The notes: generated by a model from the letters alone, not told the origin. Shown: positions 13,031 to 25,959, counted from the first letter of the stretch. The stretch: DNA of 64,000 nt from Chamaecrista fasciculata (GCA_003254925.1 QANZ01021520.1:83798-147797), one strand, 5' to 3'. Program-made: numbers and translations.

Positions 13031-13599
13031 TCTGCATTTCTTAGAAAAGTAGTACATATATCAACTCACATAAATGAATAAATGATGCAATGATGCTTGC
13101 AACAATAAATAACCAAAAGGACTTTAAACTGAGAACGATAATTCGAAGAAATGTAAACTCAACTCAAGACATATACCAGCTAATTGGAAGAATAGATCTT
13201 CAAAATTCTAGATTTTGATGAACTAACCATTTCTTAACTATTAAACCAAAAGAACATAAGAGGAGAAAAACAGCTATCAAGAAAATTCCAACAACAAAAG
13301 AAAAAGAAAGAAAGAAATCTACAAATGAATTCATAAAATACACTTTTGGACCCTAATTATTCATTAGCTTAAGTTTACAGCCCTCCATGTCACTCTTAGT
13401 TATCTAGTGAACCCCAAAAAATTCGTAATTGTGTTTGTATCCATCCACAGTAATGGAACTTCATAATCATACTTGTCTAAATCAAAATGCACTCCCGACA
13501 CTGAAAGCTCCTAATCTCACATACATTCGAATTTTGACAGCCCAAATTTCCAAATATCGAATTTGCTAAAAAAAAAAAAAGAATAAAAAGGTGCTTGAA

Positions 13600-13740
13600 G
13601 AGAAATAGGAACCTGAATACACACAGACTTAAAAGCTGCTTGAAGCCGCACAAGCGGAAGCAGAGGCCGACGGAGTACGACGACGGCAACGGCGACGATT
13701 GTTGGCGGTAGGTACAGAGGGTGAGTGAGAACTAGGGAAG
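13600..13740 (-). promoter_or_regulatory. Probable 5' UTR/promoter of the 232-aa gene
   Basis: On the minus strand this stretch is pyrimidine-rich (ttctcactcaccctctg) and more GC-rich than its surroundings, with no usable ATG. It reads like a plant 5' leader upstream of the first coding exon at 13030. The exact transcription start and the leader intron donor are not resolved. The next 140 bases upstream (13741-13880) carry two near copies of 'tatattcggcaaaa(c/t)accct', then the breakpoint of the wax synthase duplication. Confidence 0.45.
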
Positions 13741-15229
13741 AAGTCGACTTTGGTCAATTTTACACCACTGTCAATTTTCTCCTCTATTTTATATTCGGCA
13801 AAACACCCTCTCGTGCCCCTAAGTTTGCAGTGATTTTCAGTTATGCCCTATATTCGGCAAAATACCCTTTTGTGCCCCTAAAATAATGAATAACAAAGAA
13901 GCTACCAATTAGTACCAACCTCAGGGCCTTTGAGTTTGTTGACAGCATCCAAAAGCATGCCAGTGAGTGGAGAAGCAAAAGAGTTCTTCTTCCTTTTGAT
14001 TTCTTTGTGAGCTTTCTTTACAAATTCAAGTGGGTTTGAGGATTTTGCATCATCATCACTCATTTCTGGGATTGGCACATGCAAGAAGGCAAACTTATTC
14101 CCCCATATTTTATTTCCACTGTTCTCACTTACTATCATCTCCTTCACTGACTTGTAACTTTTGATGTTTATTGTGTTTAGCAACACCAATCCTGTGCACT
14201 TAGATTTGCTTGACTTTAGGTCCATTTCTTGCATGTATAGCCTCATCCCATAGAAGATTAGCCCACCAATCACATCATTTACAGTCTACAATATTTGGGA
14301 AAAACATAATACAGAAAAGAGAAAAATCATATAAACTATTAGGGAAATTGAGAAATTCAAATACACCAGAAAAATAAAAACTCCAAAACAAGCAATCAAA
14401 CTGAAAATTAACTCACCACCTCAAGTTTAGACTTGACTTCCTTGATGTGATTCAGAGAAACAGAGAAATTTGAGATGGTAATATGTCTTATCTTGAAGTC
14501 TTCATTCCCAGACCTAACAGGTGTTTCATCATCTTCAACCAAGTTGCTCTTTAAAACACTCCATCCAAAATCTAACACAGTATTAAATGCAGATGACACC
14601 ATCTTGAAAATTGATGAGGATTTGTTGTGAGTTTGGCTTGAAGAAGAAGGAACAGTACAAGGAAGAGAGGGATTATCAATCCTTTGTAAGCATGAAAGAA
14701 GAGCACCCATTAGAGAATAGCCATCTCCAAGTGCATGATGGAGTTTGAAAATTAAGGTGCCGGCTGCATTGCTTGTTGGATATTTGATTAAGTGAATCTC
14801 CCAAAGGGGCTTGTTTTGTGGCAAATGGTGAAGTGCTATTGATGACATGTACTCATCTAGATGTTCATCATAGTAGGATTTTGTGGTAGTAGGGAATATG
14901 GGGGTTTTGATATGATCCTTTAGATTCACTTCAACTTTCTTCCATTTTTTCTTTCCATTTTGTCATCAATCTGCTCAAAAAACACCCGACACCCACATAT
15001 AATTAATGTCAAAATATGAAGCACAGACACTAATAAAACCATAAAAACACAACACTGACACAAGCACACAAGTATGCCAAATTTTTAAATTATATGACAC
15101 GATACGACGCATGCATATATAGTAAACAAGAAATGAAGAGGCAATTAAACATTCACGAATCTTAATAAAAATTTCAAAAATATGTGTCAATTCTTTGCAT
15201 AAATACAATGTGATATACTCACTCGTAAA

Positions 15230-15990
15230 TGCCTAAGGCATCATTCCCATCCATTTCAGGAGGGACAAGTGATACATTCATTCTTAACTGCTCAAAGCAT
15301 CATTCCCATCCACTTCAAGAGGGACAAGTGATATATACCCTTCATAATTACAAAAGAAACTCAACCAAAGAATACTCAACATGTACTCTAGGAGTGGCAC
15401 CCAAAAGGTATGCACATATCGTGAAAACAAGCTATGCCACATTTAATGCGGTGATCTGAAACATTTAATATGGTGATCTTGACATTTAATGTGGAGATCC
15501 TCATGGCAGTTCCGAGAAGGCAAAATCAGCCAAGCTATAATGTATTTTTGTAGGAAAAAGTATGTCACTGTGACCAAAAGCGCTCTGCGCCCATAGGCGT
15601 GGAGCAGGTCACATTTATTGCCTTCGCCTACCCTGTTTAAAGTTATCAGGAAACTGCCACAACAATTTGCATGTCAGTTGTTGAATCCCGACACCATAGA
15701 TTTGATCTCTGATACATGCCCCACATATCCTAGCCAAGCGCTTGTCAACGTCTTGAACATACCTTGTACTACTCACAACCCAAGAACTTCCTAGAGTATA
15801 AATAGCACGAGACACTCCTTAACAAAGATAATGCATTTTCACTCACTCAATATTCTATCAACTCGAACATCCTACTGACTTAATCATCGAAGAAGAATCA
15901 CAGGGGCCACCCTGTACTTCTTTCCTTGCATATTAGAGCAAACTCAACCCCCATTGAAGCTCTCCAATTGGGAACTCAAGGTAAGCTCTA
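15230..15990 (+). mobile_element. LTR (probably Ty3-gypsy type) fragment or solo LTR
   Basis: The stretch has the layout of an LTR. A direct repeat built on 'gcatcattcccatcca' (about 15238 and 15296) is followed by three short repeats of the 'acatttaatgcggtgatc' type (15436-15500), a TATA box TATAAATAG at 15797-15805, and a downstream leader with 'ctgacttaatcatcg' and an AC-rich segment. No gag or pol frame follows. It sits in intron 1 of the wax synthase pseudogene. Exact ends were not determined. Confidence 0.6.
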
Positions 15991-16601
15991 ACCTCAGACT
16001 ACTTTAAAGTTTTCATAATGTTAATTGCACAGGTTTGTGAGTGAAAATTTTCCTTTTAAGTTTTAATAAATTTTTTTTTTCTAAAAGTATAAGTCATTTT
16101 AATATGTTTATAATGACATTATTATGATCTATTATATATATTTTTTATTTTTCTGGTTTAATAAATGACCCGAGTGACACGACTGTTGAACCAGTAACCC
16201 AATAACTCGAACCATTAATCGAGTCAATGATCATCAGTTACTAAAACATTGCATGCAAGTGTCAAATACAGAAAGTGTCTAACACGATGACACTTCTTTA
16301 AAATGAAGTGTATGTGCTTTCTAGATGCCAAATCAACCAACAAAACCAGAAAAGAAAAAAAGAAAAAAGTAAGTCTATGATGCAACTTGTTGTATCATAT
16401 AACAGATAGGTGACATAATCTCCATTATTTTAGTAATTTAATTGTGAGAAATAATAAAAAAAAATAGTTTCATAAACCAATCAAAAAATAGAAATCATGT
16501 CACCTCACATGTTGCATGATCCAATAAAGTTGTATCATAGAATTACCCAAAAGAAAAAGCATAAAGGTGAGTGAATCAGCACACACACATATAAATATAT
16601 A

Positions 16602-17040
16602 AAGGTCAAAGTGTACTTTTAGTTTCAAAATTTTTGCTCAGATTTCAATCTGGTCCCATAACTCTTTTTGTTGTACTTTTGGTCTCATATCTTTTGCTTA
16701 AGTTGCAGATTCGGTCCTGTGTTGCACATTTTGAATCTGTATCTTTGGATCAAGTTGCAGAATTAGTCACATATCTTTTGATCAGGTTGCAGAATTAGTC
16801 TTATATCTTTGAGTCATATACAAAATTAGTTTATCTTTGAGTCAGGTGGGACTACCAATGGAACGTTTTACAAAGATATGAGATCAATTTTGTAACCTGG
16901 CCAAGAGATATATGACCAAAAGTGATAGGAGATCAAATTTGCAACTTGAGCAAAAGATGTGAAAGTAAAATGCAACAAAAAAGTTAAAAGACCTAATTGA
17001 GACTTAATTAAGCAAAAATTATGGGACAAAAAATACACTT
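16602..17040. mobile_element. ggtccc-type foldback next to pseudogene exon 1
   Basis: The left end is aaggtcaaagtgtactttt. The right end has 'attatgggacaaaaaatac' followed by actt. The arms carry tandem 'atcttttg(c/a)tcaggttgcag' units. It lies 6 bp from the exon 1 donor of the wax synthase pseudogene. The intact paralogue has an uninterrupted 'cacacataaatatata' to 'tataccatgatgg' stretch there, which serves as an empty site. Confidence 0.7.
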
Positions 17041-17379
17041 ATATACCATGATGGAGGATAAGCGAGGATTGATGGGAAGAAAAAAGTGGGTAAGTAGTGG
17101 GATGGTATGGGAATCATCGATTGGAATCTCAGATTCCAAAACGCCAAGAACATATATACACAGCATTGAACTGTTGAAGTATTGTCCAGTGGGACTCACT
17201 GGTATTTCTTGTTCTTCCACAAACTTGTCCATTTTTTTTTTCTCTAATTCTTCTCCATATTTTCCTTCTTCCTCTTCTCCCTGTTCTGATATGCAATAAT
17301 GCAATGCAGCTATAATGGGCATTTAGACTCGAGTATTTAAATGAGTATTTAGATGAAGAAACAGTGGCTTGCTAGCTAT

Positions 17380-18380
17380 AGAAAGAAAAATTAGTATCAA
17401 ACTGATCACTTTTAGGCATGATCTGAAATTATTTGTTAACGATTCAAATCGGAAAAAAAAAGGACTAGCTAAGAGAAACATATAATTTTAAAAGTATCGT
17501 ATTCGAATTTGAAACGGGAGATATGATCAATTTCGTTTGTTTGACTATGAAACAATCAACTCAAGAAAAAGAACAAAACCACCGTGAGTGCATGTGCCAA
17601 AATAACTTAAAAATAACTTAATTAGGAAAAACTTGACTTGCAATATCATATTAGTCTACATTTGAAATTTAATTTAACTTTCTTTGTTAACGGTCTTAAC
17701 TCCACAAAGAAAGTATTCACTAAAAGTAACATGTGACTTTGGACTTGTCACGTACATTTAAATTTAAAATGGAAAAGATATTATCATATTCAATAGTTTG
17801 ACACCGAAATGAAATTAAATCAAAACATTTATGATCGATATGAAATTTTTTAAATTAGGACCAAAGAAATTTAGTGATATATATTTAAAACTAATTTAAA
17901 TATTCGAGCAAAAATATTTAATATATATATATGATACTATGGATAATGAAGAGAATTTATTAAATATTGAATATCATCTAAGTATCTTATATATATATAA
18001 ATAAATTATAATATCACTCGTTATCTAATATCTTATAATATAAATATTTTATTATTTTTCATATATTTAACTTAATTTTTCATATTTTTACATCTTATTA
18101 TTGCATTTTAATTTATATAAATATGGAATTCCAATATCAAATATATCTATTTTTTAAAATTACAATATCCTATTTTTAGTATTTTATATCTATCTTATAA
18201 GACAGGACTATCAGCTCAGTTTCATGTTTATTTTTTAACAAAATTGAAGTTGATAGATATAAAGAGACTTATTACTTATTACCTTTATGCTCACTTTCAC
18301 AAATTTGTTTTATTTATATAAAAATAAAATTTCTTTGTGTCAATTAAGACATTATACAGATTTTTTTTTACCAAGCCAAT
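17380..18380. other. AT-rich intergenic DNA
   Basis: Very AT-rich with no coding signal. 17400-17530 and 17690-17900 contain fragments of the 'gaaacgggagatatgatcaa' and ggacc repeat family. Upstream wax synthase homology fades at about 17380. Confidence 0.5.
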
Positions 18381-18433
18381 AAGAATTTATTGTGGAAAGA
18401 TAACCCACTAGTATTAACTTTCTTCTTCTATTG

Positions 18434-18597
18434 TGGGCTAAAACTAAAAAAGTGTGACCCTTTTTGTTTGTCCATAAAAAGTGACCCAAATGACTTGGAC
18501 TACTATAGTTTCTTTCACCTTTTGCTATTCCAGCCCAAGAATAAGCCTAAACCACGTCCAAACAAAAACACTTCATTTCTCAAACACAAAACCCTAA
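18434..18597 (+). promoter_or_regulatory. eL30 promoter: site II and telo-box motifs
   Basis: Upstream of the eL30 start codon are TGGGCT at 18434-18439, its inverse AGCCCA at 18532-18537, and a telo box AAACCCTAA at 18589-18597. The combination of site II (TGGGCY) elements with a telo box is known to drive coordinated, growth-linked expression of plant ribosomal protein genes. The spacing here (telo box just upstream of or within the leader) fits that pattern. Confidence 0.7.
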
Positions 18598-18703
18598 TCG
18601 CCAACCAAGCTCATTCCATTTATTCATGCCATCATCGTCACTCTCCGCCTCTCGTCGCTAGGGTTTCTGCATCTTCTGTCACTGTCCTCCGAGAAATCCC
18701 ACC

Positions 18704-20410
<1,707 letters not shown>

Positions 20411-20864
20411 AGTAGTGTTGAGCCCTCTTGTCATTTTGTTGGTTACCAGTAGTAAGGCGGAGTGCTAGTAAGCAGTAGAGATTTTCAAAATTTTATGTAT
20501 GGATTTTGTTTACGTATTGAAGTTTTCATTGTTCCAATACTTTGCAATGTATTTGCATATTGATAGTGACAATCATTTGGTTGGTTGAATTATCTTGTTT
20601 CATCTTTTGACTTGACCACTTTTATATTTGTTCGCACTTCGCAATTAGACTCTGTTTATGCGTGGAACTTTAAAAGCAAAATTTTGGGTAATTCTTTGTT
20701 TTTTGTATTATTTCACTTGACTTTACATTTAATTCTTATGTTTAAAATTAGTTATTTTATTGTAATTAAAAATTGGATAAAATAACCTAACTAACTGTTT
20801 ACGTGATCAGTTATTAAATTTGAGATGAAATTGGATCAAATGCTATCCATGAATAGTTTCTACT

Positions 20865-21305
20865 TTGGCCTTAGTCTCAAATCAGTCTCTTATTTATGGG
20901 GTTGGTTTTAAATTGGTCCCTTATTTTTATTTGTTTCAAATTGTTCCTCCATGTTTTCATGATGTTTCAAATTGGTCTTCACAATACTGAATGAGATCAA
21001 ATTAAGTCTCAAAATTGGATAATTGTTTCACTGTTAAACAAGGGAAGTTAATCATATCCCTGTCGTTTTAAGTTTAAATGCGATAAATTCAAAATTATAT
21101 ATTAATTCTTGAAGAGTTTTTTCCTTTTTTTCCTATCCAATTAAGATCGTTTTCAAACTTGATCAAATCACATTTTGACAATAGGTTTATGACCAATTTA
21201 AAACCTCAAAAACATGTAGGATCAATTTGAAACAAATGAAAGCTAAGGGACCAATCTGAAACCTATCCCATACATAAGGGATCAACTTGAGACTTTGGCC
21301 TTTCT
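20865..21305. mobile_element. ggtccc-type foldback element
   Basis: The left arm begins ttggccttagtctcaaatc and carries 'aattggtcccttat' and 'tttcaaattggtc' units. The right arm mirrors these (agggaccaatctgaaacc, ending gagactttggcc). The centre contains the family motif 'tttaagtttaaatgcgat'. It lies between eL30 and the NHL gene, and no host gene is interrupted. Confidence 0.72.
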
Positions 21306-21453
21306 ACTTTCTAAACATGACACCGAAAGGTACAATGAAGTTTGGTACAAAATGTCCCTATGGAAACTGCAAGTGCATGCAGCCTTGTTATTTGAAACAA
21401 GCGAAAGTCACGTGTAATGTAAGAAACAAGATGAACCCAAAAGTGATGATGAT

Positions 21454-23386
21454 TCAATTGACCTTATCCACTTTCCTAACAAGCCTGCGCATCTGAAACC
21501 TCCAAATAACGAAATACGCAAACCCCAATCCAACCAAAACGACAACCCAAATATGCTCATTTTCACTCTTCTCTGCTTTCACTTCCTCTATACTAAAAAC
21601 CTCCCTCCCTGTTGAATTTCCCGTTACACCCTCCATCACATGCCCATATACCACATACGCCCTATTCTTTCTCCCCAAAACCACTGAAGTCGGAAATCTT
21701 TCCAAATCAAGGTCAATTTTGTCTTTCACTATCCCTCTCTCTGTCCAACCATCTTCGCTCTTCAAATACCATAGCTTATTCACAGGCGACACCACCAAAA
21801 CGACACCGTCTTTCCTAAACGCAATGCCGTCTGCTCCCATCAAATCCTCGTTCAGAATCATCAGCTTCGCCGACCCGTCGTTTACATCAACCTTGAACAT
21901 TTTTCCCGTATTGGTCTGTACCACTAGAAGATAATTCCCCTTGCTGACGTAAGCAATCCCGTTTAAACCGCAGAAACTATACAGTGTGTCGCGGATCACC
22001 GGATGCTTCGTGTACTGCCCAGATCTTGAAAAAATCGACGCCTCTCCTTTCTCATTTACCTGATCAAAATAAATATAAGTGTGAGAAATGAAATCCAAGT
22101 TGACATTAATATTTTACGAAATTAACATCTTCAAATCACAAAATCTAAACAAGTGCACAAAATGGAATATTCATATTTTGTATATAAGTTGAACAAAAAA
22201 TGAGGACATGTGTTATGATAACATATTGGATATTGTCAAAAAAAATTCTTAAAAATAATTACAAAATAGGCCCTCAAACAAACACATTCTATACATGTAT
22301 TAATAATTCTATGAGATGATTACTAATACTATTTAGATGTGCTTTGAGGTTTTTAGCGCGGTTTCGAAAGACTTGTGGATAATTCAAGTTCAACCCATCA
22401 CTAATTATGCACTCAATTCATTCTTATTCAAACTTACGATAAATTAATTACTTGTCAATAAACATAAAATATTAATTGGCTAAAGTGCACTTTTGGTCCC
22501 ATAACTTTGGCAAAGGTCTCAATTTGGTCCCATAATTTTTTTGTTGCAACTTTGGTCCCTTAATTTTTTTGTTGCAATTTTGGTCCCATAACTTTTGAAA
22601 GCATCCCACCGTTGGTCCCAAGCTGATTTTCATCCATCTCATAACTTCACCCATATTTGTCTCGTCATCCTCCAACTCAGTATGTCAGATCATCTTTAAT
22701 GATAGATAATGGATGAAGATCAGCTTGAGACTAACAGTGAGACGTTTTCAAAAGTTATGAGACCAAAATTGCAATAAAAAAAAAATTATGGGACCAAATT
22801 GAGACCTTTGTCAAAGTTAGGAGACCAAAAGTGCACTTTAACCTTATTAATTTGATTAATGACACCAAAATTCCGATACTACCTTCCAAATATAGTTCCC
22901 GGCGGCGTTGGTTACATATGCGTTTCCCTCATGATCCGCCGCGACGGCGTTCGCGATTGGCCGGCCGGCGGCGGAATCGGCGTCGGGAAGGACGGAGAGG
23001 AAGAGGCGTTGGCGGGAACGGAGGTCGTAGGCGGCGAGGGCGTCGAATTGAGGGAGGGGATCCATGGCGTGGACGACGGCGAGGAGGCGTTTTCTGACGA
23101 TATCGACGGCGAGGCCGAGGAATGAGACATTTTCGGGGAGAGAAGTGTCGGAGATGAAGGTTTTGGCGACGCCGGCGTCGGAGACAGTGGCGATGATGCG
23201 TTGATTTAGGGATCCGACGAGGAATTGTTGGCCGAGTGGGTCCCAAGCGAGGCCTTCAGGGTAGAGATTTGGGAATTTGAAATTGATTTTGTGGGGCTTA
23301 TTCCAATCAGCGAGAATTGAGGATGGGAATAAGAATAGGACCAGAATGAAAATGAAGAAGACGAAATTGAAAAACGAGATTGACAT
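21454..23386 (-). CDS. NHL/SMP-30-like six-bladed propeller protein, membrane-anchored
   Basis: Two exons in transcript order, 23386-22883 and 22059-21454, give 369 aa. Residues 1-26 are a strong hydrophobic leader (FFNFVFFIFILVLFLFPSS). The body carries propeller-like segments: YPEGLAWDPLGQQFLVGSL, AVDIVRKRLLAVV, AVAADHEGNAYVTNAAGNYI, GLNGIAYVSKGNYLLVVQT and GADGIAFRKDGVVLVVS. A C-terminal hydrophobic span (HIWVVVLVGLGFAYFVIW) precedes a basic tail (RRLVRKVDK). This suggests a luminal or apoplastic propeller with a C-terminal anchor. The fold is shared with strictosidine synthase-like, gluconolactonase and NHL-domain proteins, and I cannot assign a substrate. Exon 1 is markedly GC-rich, which creates long arginine-rich shadow frames on both strands. 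The single intron (22060-22882) contains a foldback element. Confidence 0.87.
22478..22845. mobile_element. Foldback element in the NHL gene intron
   Basis: The arms are close inverse copies: left 'aaagtgcacttttggtccca' with 'ggtctcaatttggtccc', right 'gggaccaaattgagacc' with 'ggagaccaaaagtgcacttt'. The arms are tandem runs of 'ataatttttttgttgcaa(c/t)t' units. It is about 365 bp and would form a long hairpin within the pre-mRNA of the NHL gene. Confidence 0.8.
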
Positions 23387-23509
23387 GATGGTGGTACTGG
23401 TGTGTGTGATTTTGAGGATTGTGCATGAAAGTAGGTAAGTAACTAAGTATGGACGTTAATAAGCTCGTTGGCTGCTGCATTTGAGGGAGATGGTCAAGGA
23501 TTTATAAAA

Positions 23510-24200
23510 TGAAGGCCAAAACTCTGTTTTGGTCCTAAATATTTTCTCAAGATTCAGTTTTAGTCCTTAATTCATTTTTTTGTTTCATTTTGGTCTTCAA
23601 AATTGTCAAAAAGTTTCACCATTAGCACAGAGTAAATTTCATCCACTTTCCTTGTTAAAAAAAAACTATAACTCCCAAAGACTTAAATGAACTTCGTAAA
23701 AGTATTTTGGGGGCACGATGTAATTTTTTTCCAAAGTTGAAACAACAAGAGAATTACTGAACAATTCAAATTCTGGGAAAAAGTTGTACTTTAGTCAATA
23801 CAAAAGCTTAAAACTGTGTTTCAATGTTTTTTTACAAATATAAGAATGCCTTTGTAGAATTCATCCATTATTCATTCATCCGGATTAAGACTCTACGTCT
23901 TTACCTTGAAATATCTTAAAACATCCTAAAAAATGTGCGAAAAAGACGATGACAAAAGAAGAGAATTAGACCCAAAATCTGAAGTAAAACTCATTTTGTT
24001 GGGGTTCATTCACTCATTTTGCTATTTTCTCCCTTCTTTTCTTTTTTTTTTCTTGACAAAGGAAAGTGGATGGAATGACTCAAGGACTATTGGTGAAACT
24101 TTTTGGCAACTTTGAGGACCATAATGAAACAAAAAAATTTTAGGGACTAATACATAATCTTGGACAAATATTAGGGATCAAAATAGATTTTTGGCCTAAA
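23510..24200. mobile_element. Foldback element upstream of the NHL gene
   Basis: The left end 'ggccaaaactctgttttggt' has its mirror 'atcaaaatagatttttggcc' at the right end. Inner repeats 'tttttttgtttcattttggtc' and 'gaccataatgaaacaaaaa' are also inverse. It starts about 125 bp upstream of the NHL start codon and may sit close to the promoter. The loop holds the small frame at 23933-24115, which I do not regard as a gene. Confidence 0.7.
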
Positions 24201-24324
24201 ATGAAATTTGGTATGCTCAGTGTGATTTCCTGTCAAATGGGTTTCTCATTCGTGTGATTTCTTGTCAAACGGGTTTCTTGTTTATGTGTGTGTTTTCTTG
24301 TCCAATAGGTTTTCTATAATTTTT

Positions 24325-24869
24325 AAAAGGTCAAAGGTTCATTTTGGTCCTAAATGTATGTCCTAATGTTCATTTCGATTCATTATGTTTCAGTATGTTC
24401 AAATTGGTCCTAAATGTTAGCAAAATGTTTCATTTTGGTCCTAATGTTAGTAAAATGTTTCATTTTGGTCCCAAATTATTGAATTTGGTCATATTTCTCT
24501 CGTCTCTCGTTTCTAGTTCAAATGACTTGTTAAGAGAAACTCGTAGCTCTGAATTCATCACATTCAAATTTGAAACGAGAGAGATATGATCAACTTTGCT
24601 TGTTTGACCATGAAACAAGTAGTTTACTTTTAGGACTGATTTGACCTTATTTGTTGACGATCTCAGCTGGATAGAGAAAGTACTATTTAAGAACAATATG
24701 TAGCTCTAAACTCATCACTTTTGAACTTGAAACGAGTCATATTCAATAGTTTGGACCAAAATGAAACATTTTGTCAACATTTAGGACCAATTTGAACATT
24801 TTGCAACATAATGGACCAAAATGAACATTAGGGCATACATTTAGGACCAAAATGAACCTTTAACCTTTT
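24325..24869. mobile_element. Well-preserved ggtcc foldback with ~50-bp terminal inverted repeats
   Basis: The first 50 bases (aaaaggtcaaaggttcattt...) and the inverse of the last 50 differ at only two positions. The element is 545 bp. Internally it has a second pair of inverted motifs around 'catatttctctcgt' / 'acgagagagatatgat' and a gaattcatcacattc/aagttt box shared with the other copies. It is the best-conserved copy and the best query for defining the family. Confidence 0.82.
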
Positions 24870-25401
24870 GAAAATAATAACAAAAATACTACGACTTTAT
24901 TTTAGTGTATTATATATATATATATATATTTGGAATCGATTTCTTTTAAATTTTCTATATTTGATTTTTTTATATAATTTTTTTTATCAATAATATTATG
25001 GGAAACTTTTTGTGGCAATATTAAGGGAAATTTGATATCCTATAATACTAACATCATCAATGTTGGATTTTAATTTTAAATCCACATGGGAAGGAGAGTT
25101 GAAGAACTTATATAAATAAAAGGAGTATTACAAGTTTCTACACCACAAATATTATTGGCCTATAGGTGTTATGGTATTTCAGCAGTTAGTTGTATGTTAG
25201 CGAGCGAAAATTTTTATTTTTTCTATTTGAAAGTTGTATGGAGTAGAATTTATAATTTTTTTCGTTTAAAAATTATAAATACTACTGTTACATGGATTAT
25301 AAAATATGTTTTGACTTTTGAAGTATTTAACCTGCTAAAGATTTTTCCTTTTCCTCTATTTGTTTTTACCTCGCGATCAATTTTTTTATTTTTTTGACAG
25401 A

Positions 25402-25480
25402 ATGAATCTTTCATAGATAAAAAAGTGAAAGGCCATATATTAAGGAGACAAAGTAGGAGTATCAAAATGAATCTTTCATT
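25402..25480. repeat. Direct repeat flanking a likely LINE-tail fragment
   Basis: The motif aatgaatctttcat occurs near 25402 and again near 25467. The left copy is preceded by tttttttgacag, the inverse of a 3' oligo(A) tail. The 50630-50690 insertion also carries a 'cagaaatgaa...ctttcat' string next to poly(T), so both may come from the same non-LTR element 3' end. Confidence 0.4.
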
Positions 25481-25483
25481 TCT

Positions 25484-25812
25484 AATTTTTTCTTTATGAT
25501 CAATTTCGTCCCTGATATTTTACATTTAATCAATTTTGTCATTTTCTCTTACATTAGTTAAATATTAACGATAAAATCTATGTAGTTGATGACTTGTAAT
25601 ATAAAATTGATAGAAAAATAAACTCAAATACTAACTCATATTGAAAAATATGATGAAGTCTATCGTTAATTTATTAAAAGAAGTTGGTCTAAGGACAAAA
25701 TTAATTAAAATGTGAAACATTGAGAACAAAATTGACCTAAAAAAAATATATTGAGAACAAAATTAATAGTTGATATAAAGTTTGGGAACCAAAATGATGC
25801 TTTTGCCTTAAA
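25484..25812. mobile_element. Foldback element, copy 1 of a second subfamily
   Basis: The left arm has 'tttcgtccctgatatttta' and 'caattttgtca'. The right arm has 'gtgaaacattgagaacaaaattga'-type units (shortened here). The centre contains gttaaatattaacgataaaat, a motif shared with the copy at 50225-50553, including the following 'gatgac(t/a)tgtaat' box. Confidence 0.62.
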
Positions 25813-25959
25813 AATTAATAAATTATAATCTAAAAATACATTTATATATTTTTGGTATTTTTTATATTTTTATAATATTAATTAAATATTTTATTTAATA
25901 TATAATATATAATTATTTTATAATGAAATTGGCCCCCCTCTCTCTCCGTCCTGGCTCCG

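Larger units (their letters stand above)
13920..17232 (-). pseudogene. Truncated, frameshifted WSD1-like wax synthase copy
   Basis: This is a same-strand duplicate of the gene at 5125-8413. Matching exons: exon 1 17232-17047, exon 2 14970-14417 and exon 3 14285-13920. Exon 2 has lost one A (a run of four instead of five, 14958-14961). The frame then runs into TGA at 14926-14928, before the HHALGDG motif, which is still intact in the original frame. Exon 2 also lacks an in-frame 36-bp block just upstream of MVSSAFNT. Exon 3 is full and keeps TVNDVIGG. Exons 4 and 5 are absent: homology ends near 13881 and unrelated promoter sequence of the neighbouring gene begins. Intron 1 is about 2.1 kb, against 0.6 kb in the intact copy, because of an LTR and a foldback. 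An in-frame ATG also exists upstream at 17322. Loss of function is near certain unless the missing base is a sequencing error; even then the C-terminus is gone. Confidence 0.88.

Noticed and set aside
12741-13052. 103-codon plus-strand frame
   Set aside because: It lies opposite the first coding exon and first intron of the 232-aa gene; the minus-strand exon keeps frame and family motifs.
13741-13919. Possible exons 4-5 of the wax synthase copy
   Set aside because: Read on the minus strand, the region contains no GPMEQMAL- or SLTITVMSY-like sequence; homology with the intact gene stops near 13881.
22831-23246. Arginine-, serine- and proline-rich open frames on both strands
   Set aside because: They are shadows of the GC-rich first exon of the NHL gene on the minus strand, which has a signal peptide and propeller motifs; the others have biased, low-complexity composition.
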